Source: Willaertia magna (taxonomy: Eukaryota > Heterolobosea > Eutetramitea > Acrasida > Naegleriidae). Taken from it: a DNA stretch of 10,744 nt. Position numbers and translations under genes: made by a program. Numbering within the stretch: the first letter of the stretch is position 1; every line of letters starts with the position of its first letter. The notes beneath the pieces were generated by a model, which was not told the origin of the DNA, did no database searches, and worked only from the letters and a program-made list of their open reading frames with translations. Location of the stretch: NCBI GenBank assembly GCA_902984215.1, contig CADWAF010002807.1, forward strand, positions 1 to 10,744, written 5' to 3'. Positions 8,180 through 10,744 of this stretch are shown here, piece after piece.

Positions 8180-8821
8180 ATGTCTCAAGGAATGAATCCA
8201 TATGCCTCAACTTCACAAAATATCGGAAATGTATTTACGAATCAAAAATTATCATTTGCAGTTATTTGTGCTTCAAATCAAAACAGAAGTATGTCGGCAC
8301 ATTATGTTTTACAAAAGAAGTATGGATTAACAGTATCAAGCTTCGGAACTGGTACATCTGTTAAATTACCAGGTAAATTTAGAGATACACCAAATATTTA
8401 TGATTTTGGTACACCTTATCAAGATATGTTTGAAGATTTAAAACAACAAGATGAAGAATTTTATACAAGAAATGGATTACTTAAAATGTTACAAAGAAAT
8501 GCTCAAATAAAACGAGCACCTGAAAGATGGCAAGAAAATACAAAACATTTTGATATTGTTATAACTTTTGAAGATAGAGTTTTTGATGCAGTTATTGAAA
8601 GTTTAGTTTCAAATAATTTAATGTATGATAGACCTACTCATGTAATAAATATAAATGTAAAAGATAATCATGAAGAAGCAGATAGAAATGCAAAATTAAT
8701 TGCTGATCTAGTTAGACAATTAAATGAAAGTAATGATTATGAAAATGAAATATCAAATTTAATTCTTGATTTTGAAAAGAAACATAATCAAGGATTAATG
8801 CATTTAGTTTTATTTGCTTAA
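8180..8821 (+). CDS. SSU72: RNA polymerase II CTD phosphatase SSU72
   Basis: Ssu72 removes phosphate from Ser5 and Ser7 of the RNA polymerase II C-terminal repeat. It works within the cleavage and polyadenylation complex in the nucleus, linking 3'-end processing, termination and gene looping. The 213-aa protein has the phosphatase loop C-x5-R-S at C30-ASNQN-R36-S37, followed by SFGTGTSVKLPG, the substrate-binding region near 53-65. YTRNGLLKMLQRN (95-107), APERWQ, FDIVITFEDRVFD and VKDNHEEAD (160-168) follow; by homology D162 is the general acid. The end, MHLVLFA, matches the hydrophobic C terminus of the family (human ...HTVCFY). It has about 20 more N-terminal residues than the 194-aa human protein, with no recognisable motif. 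The start at Met1 follows an A9 run; Met5 is less likely. The stop overlaps the HAUS3 stop on the other strand. Confidence 0.97.
   Translation: MSQGMNPYASTSQNIGNVFTNQKLSFAVICASNQNRSMSAHYVLQKKYGLTVSSFGTGTSVKLPGKFRDTPNIYDFGTPYQDMFEDLKQQDEEFYTRNGLLKMLQRNAQIKRAPERWQENTKHFDIVITFEDRVFDAVIESLVSNNLMYDRPTHVININVKDNHEEADRNAKLIADLVRQLNESNDYENEISNLILDFEKKHNQGLMHLVLFA
8809..8814 (-). terminator. AATAAA signal of HAUS3 inside the SSU72 coding end
   Basis: The minus strand reads AATAAA three bases after the HAUS3 stop. This lies within the last codons of SSU72, so a HAUS3 mRNA using it would be antisense to the SSU72 C-terminal coding region. Confidence 0.45.
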
Positions 8822-10560
8822 TTTGTAAATACCTTCTCAAAAGAACGTTCTTTTTGTACATGTTCATTAAATTGTATAAATTGTTCTTTCTCTACCTTCT
8901 CTTCAATCACTTGTTTTAATAAATTACCTATATTATCTGTTTGTGTTTTTAATGTTTGCATTTCTTCAATAACATTTCTATTTATTAAGTGAGGTGTAAT
9001 TTCATGATAATTCTCTTCTTTTAATGATTGATGAAAGAAACATTCTTCTAAACTTTCATTCTTTTCAATTACCTTAATAATTGTCTCATTCATTTGATTT
9101 TTCATTTGAATTGTATCTTGTTGATATTGTTGTATTGATTTTAATAAATTATCTATTCTTGAACCATTATTTGAAGCAATAAAAGATAACTTGTCAATCA
9201 TTTCATTATTATTTGTGGAATGTATATTTTCAATTTGATGAGATTCAATTAATTTATTATATTCAAATATTCTTTCTTGACAATTATTATAAATATCAGA
9301 TAATTCATTAATAATACAATTTAAAAGTAAATAATTTTCATAAATCTTTTTATATTCAAAATAAATAGATTCTTTTAAACTATCTAATTTAACATTTCTT
9401 TGAATCATTTGTTTTAAAATATTTTCTAATTTTAAATTCTTCTTCTTTTCAAATTCAATTCTATTTAAATAATCATTATCTAAAACATGTACAGAATGTA
9501 ATTCAATTAATTCATCCATTAATTGTGGTATATCATTATTTAAATAATTTAAAAGTATTAATTTTATTGAATTTATTTGTTTTTGTGTTTTATCTATTGT
9601 TTCTTTTATTACATCTATATTATCTACATGTAATAATGATCTTGTCAACTGTTCTTTTTGATTTGTTATATATTCTAATGATGCTTTTGATTTCTCTTTA
9701 TTTATTAATGAAATTATATATTGTTCTTCAGTTGATTTATAAATAGATTTTAATCTTTTTAATTCTTTTGAATGTTTGTCATATTCATTTATATTTTCAT
9801 TTAATGATTCTTCTTCATAATAACTTTTAATATATTGTTCCATTTCTTTACAAAGTATTTCATCTTCATTTATAAAATTTTGTAAATTACAATTTGAAAT
9901 AAAATAATTATCTTTCATTAATAAATGTATATTTACAAAATCTTCCATTGATTGTTTTAAATTATTTAAAATTCTATTCCATTCATTATTTCTATTATAA
10001 ATATTTTGTTTAATTAATTTTTCTTTATTAATTAAATTTTTATTTTTTTTATTTTTTGTAAAGGAATATTTCATTAATTGATCTCTTTGAATTTTCTTCT
10101 TTTCAAATTGATTTTCTAATAAATCTAATTCATCATTTAATTCTTCTAAATAATCTTCTAATTTTTCATTTAATTTTTTATCTGTTAAATTTTTAATTTT
10201 TATTCCTAAAATGTTAGATAATTCTTCTTCTTCTTTAATATTTAATTTATAATAATCTTCACCTAATTGTAATGCTTCTTCTAATAAATTATTATTTAAA
10301 ATTAATTTATCTTCTTTTTTTAATCTTTCAAATTCTTTTAAATCTTCTTCTGTTAGAATTGTTTCATTTTCTTTCCAAAGTGTTTCATTTTCACATAAAT
10401 AGGTTAGAAAATTAGTGGAATGATCATCGCAATTGAATATCCAATCTAAAACTGTTGGATCCGATGGTAAAATATAGTTTTCTTGTTTGGAAGAAGGAAA
10501 TTTTTCGACATCTCCATAATGAATTTTTCTTAGCCTTTGGTGAAGGGTCTTTCCGTTCAT
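8818..10560 (-). CDS. HAUS3: HAUS augmin-like complex subunit 3
   Basis: HAUS3 is a core coiled-coil subunit of augmin, the eight-protein complex that recruits gamma-tubulin to existing microtubules so new ones branch in the spindle. The 580-aa product (human 603) has the HAUS3 N-terminal signature: VLDWIFNCDDHSTNFLTYLC (37-56), then the LTEEDLKEFERLKKEDKLIL region (69-88) and NNLLEEALQ. It aligns position by position with the human DWLF...FLKWFC...LSERELEAFSILQKSGKPIL...ALDEAL. Nearly all the rest is Lys/Glu/Asn-rich coiled coil, from about 100 to the C terminus. The identification rests on the N-terminal 100 residues plus length and architecture; the coiled coil alone is not diagnostic. The start is preceded by interrupted A-runs and, 44 bp further, a perfect E2F palindrome. 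The coding sequence is more AT-rich than its neighbours, as expected for a weakly constrained coiled coil. It is convergent with SSU72. Confidence 0.85.
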   Translation of the reverse strand: MNGKTLHQRLRKIHYGDVEKFPSSKQENYILPSDPTVLDWIFNCDDHSTNFLTYLCENETLWKENETILTEEDLKEFERLKKEDKLILNNNLLEEALQLGEDYYKLNIKEEEELSNILGIKIKNLTDKKLNEKLEDYLEELNDELDLLENQFEKKKIQRDQLMKYSFTKNKKNKNLINKEKLIKQNIYNRNNEWNRILNNLKQSMEDFVNIHLLMKDNYFISNCNLQNFINEDEILCKEMEQYIKSYYEEESLNENINEYDKHSKELKRLKSIYKSTEEQYIISLINKEKSKASLEYITNQKEQLTRSLLHVDNIDVIKETIDKTQKQINSIKLILLNYLNNDIPQLMDELIELHSVHVLDNDYLNRIEFEKKKNLKLENILKQMIQRNVKLDSLKESIYFEYKKIYENYLLLNCIINELSDIYNNCQERIFEYNKLIESHQIENIHSTNNNEMIDKLSFIASNNGSRIDNLLKSIQQYQQDTIQMKNQMNETIIKVIEKNESLEECFFHQSLKEENYHEITPHLINRNVIEEMQTLKTQTDNIGNLLKQVIEEKVEKEQFIQFNEHVQKERSFEKVFTN

Positions 10561-10604
10561 TTCTTTTTTTTTTAATTTTTTTTTGTTTTTTTGGAGGGAA
10601 ATAT

Positions 10605-10616
10605 TTTGGCGCCAAA
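10605..10616. promoter_or_regulatory. Perfect E2F palindrome TTTGGCGCCAAA upstream of HAUS3
   Basis: TTTGGCGCCAAA is a perfect 12-bp palindrome and matches the classical E2F/DP consensus TTTSGCGC on both strands. It begins 44 bp before the HAUS3 ATG, with only the A-rich leader between. In a sequence this AT-rich, a 6-base GGCGCC core with flanking TTT/AAA is unlikely by chance. Cell-cycle-linked control of a spindle gene fits known E2F biology, but binding here is inferred. Confidence 0.65.
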
Positions 10617-10620
10617 CAAC

Positions 10621-10667
10621 AAAGTTTTAAAGTTTTAAAGTTTTAAAGTTTTAAAGTTTTAAAGTTT
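10621..10667. repeat. Tandem repeat (AAAGTTTT)x5.9
   Basis: Five perfect copies of AAAGTTTT and a seven-base sixth copy run without interruption for 47 bp. The array sits four bases from the E2F palindrome, on its side away from HAUS3. It is a microsatellite and likely to vary in copy number. AT-rich arrays of this kind can exclude nucleosomes, but that is only a possibility here. Confidence 0.95.
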
Positions 10668-10684
10668 ATTAATCACTGACTATT

Positions 10685-10744
10685 TTCTAAGGTCTGTCCC
10701 TTAGAACCGTGCCAGCTTTGCATTACTCCCGAATGGAGTGAGGG
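10685..10744. other. GC-richer segment with two adjacent hairpins, cut by window end
   Basis: TTCTAAGG (10685-10692) pairs perfectly with CCTTAGAA (10699-10706) around a 6-nt loop. TTACTCC (10723-10729) pairs with GGAGTGA (10735-10741), one G-U, around a 5-nt loop. About half the bases are G or C, against roughly a quarter elsewhere. Such a shift in an AT-rich genome often marks a structured RNA gene, but I cannot match it to tRNA, 5S rRNA, a spliceosomal RNA or SRP RNA. It could equally be the edge of another gene; short open frames exist on both strands. Confidence 0.35.

Larger units (their letters stand above)
10561..10744. promoter_or_regulatory. HAUS3 upstream region and right edge of the window
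   Basis: This 184-bp stretch holds no supported gene. Reading away from HAUS3 it contains an A-rich leader (10561-10592 on the minus strand), an E2F palindrome, an 8-bp tandem repeat, and a GC-richer tail with two hairpins that runs off the window. A long minus-strand frame over the leader and palindrome overlaps HAUS3 but is low-complexity Lys-rich translation of A-runs. Confidence 0.55.

Noticed and set aside
9525..9746. Plus-strand Leu/Tyr-rich frame resembling membrane segments
   Set aside because: It is the antisense of the HAUS3 coiled coil; AT-rich Lys/Asn/Glu codons read as Leu, Phe and Tyr on the other strand.
10424..10646. Open frames on both strands across the HAUS3 5' end
   Set aside because: They translate A-runs and T-runs into Lys-rich or Phe-rich strings and overlap the well-supported HAUS3 N terminus and its promoter.
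10709..10744. Resemblance to the U4 snRNA 5' end (AGCTTTGC) and to a U1 stem-loop
   Set aside because: The match stops after eight bases; the following sequence does not show the U4 or U1 core, so it is probably chance.
10685..10744. tRNA or 5S rRNA gene at the right edge
   Set aside because: No A-box/B-box pair, anticodon arm or 5S-like conserved blocks could be found on either strand in the visible part.
1..10744. Operon, phage, CRISPR, transposon or defence system
   Set aside because: The genes are eukaryotic housekeeping genes with introns; there are no terminal inverted repeats, integrase or transposase frames, or spaced direct-repeat arrays.

Overview
The window is nuclear DNA from a compact, AT-rich unicellular eukaryote. 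The evidence is eukaryote-only genes (an exportin, a Ssu72 CTD phosphatase, an augmin subunit), two GT-AG spliceosomal introns of 43 and 40 nt, AATAAA-type 3' signals, and A-runs just before start codons instead of Shine-Dalgarno sites. The A-rich leaders recall amoebozoans such as dictyostelids. However, the introns are much shorter than is usual there and long Asn/Gln tracts are rare, so I do not name the lineage. The standard genetic code fits every gene (stops TAA and TAG).

Layout, left to right: 1-229 is non-coding or relic DNA with degenerate repeats and a 12-bp hairpin. 230-727 (-) is an unrecognised 165-aa acidic protein with a Cys/His cluster. 728-1003 is a divergent promoter region with two inverted E2F-like sites. 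1004-4277 (+) is exportin-7 with one intron. 4295-5056 (-) is isopentenyl-diphosphate isomerase. 5057-5212 is a divergent promoter. 5213-8126 (+) is cytosolic-type alanyl-tRNA synthetase with one intron; its true start and first exon lie upstream of the long continuous reading frame. 8180-8821 (+) is SSU72. 8818-10560 (-) is HAUS3, the augmin subunit, whose stop codon shares two bases with that of SSU72. 10561-10744 holds a perfect E2F palindrome, an 8-bp tandem repeat, and a GC-richer segment with two hairpins cut by the window end.

The genes are unrelated housekeeping and cell-division functions: nucleocytoplasmic transport, isoprenoid synthesis, tRNA charging, RNA polymerase II CTD dephosphorylation, and spindle microtubule branching. 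They do not form an operon-like pathway. The interest lies in how tightly the genome is packed (3'-3' spacers of 17 bp and less than zero, a 53-bp head-to-tail spacer), the uniform A-run before all six start codons, and E2F-like elements in front of exportin-7 and HAUS3. I see no mobile element, CRISPR array or defence system, and no convincing new multi-gene system.
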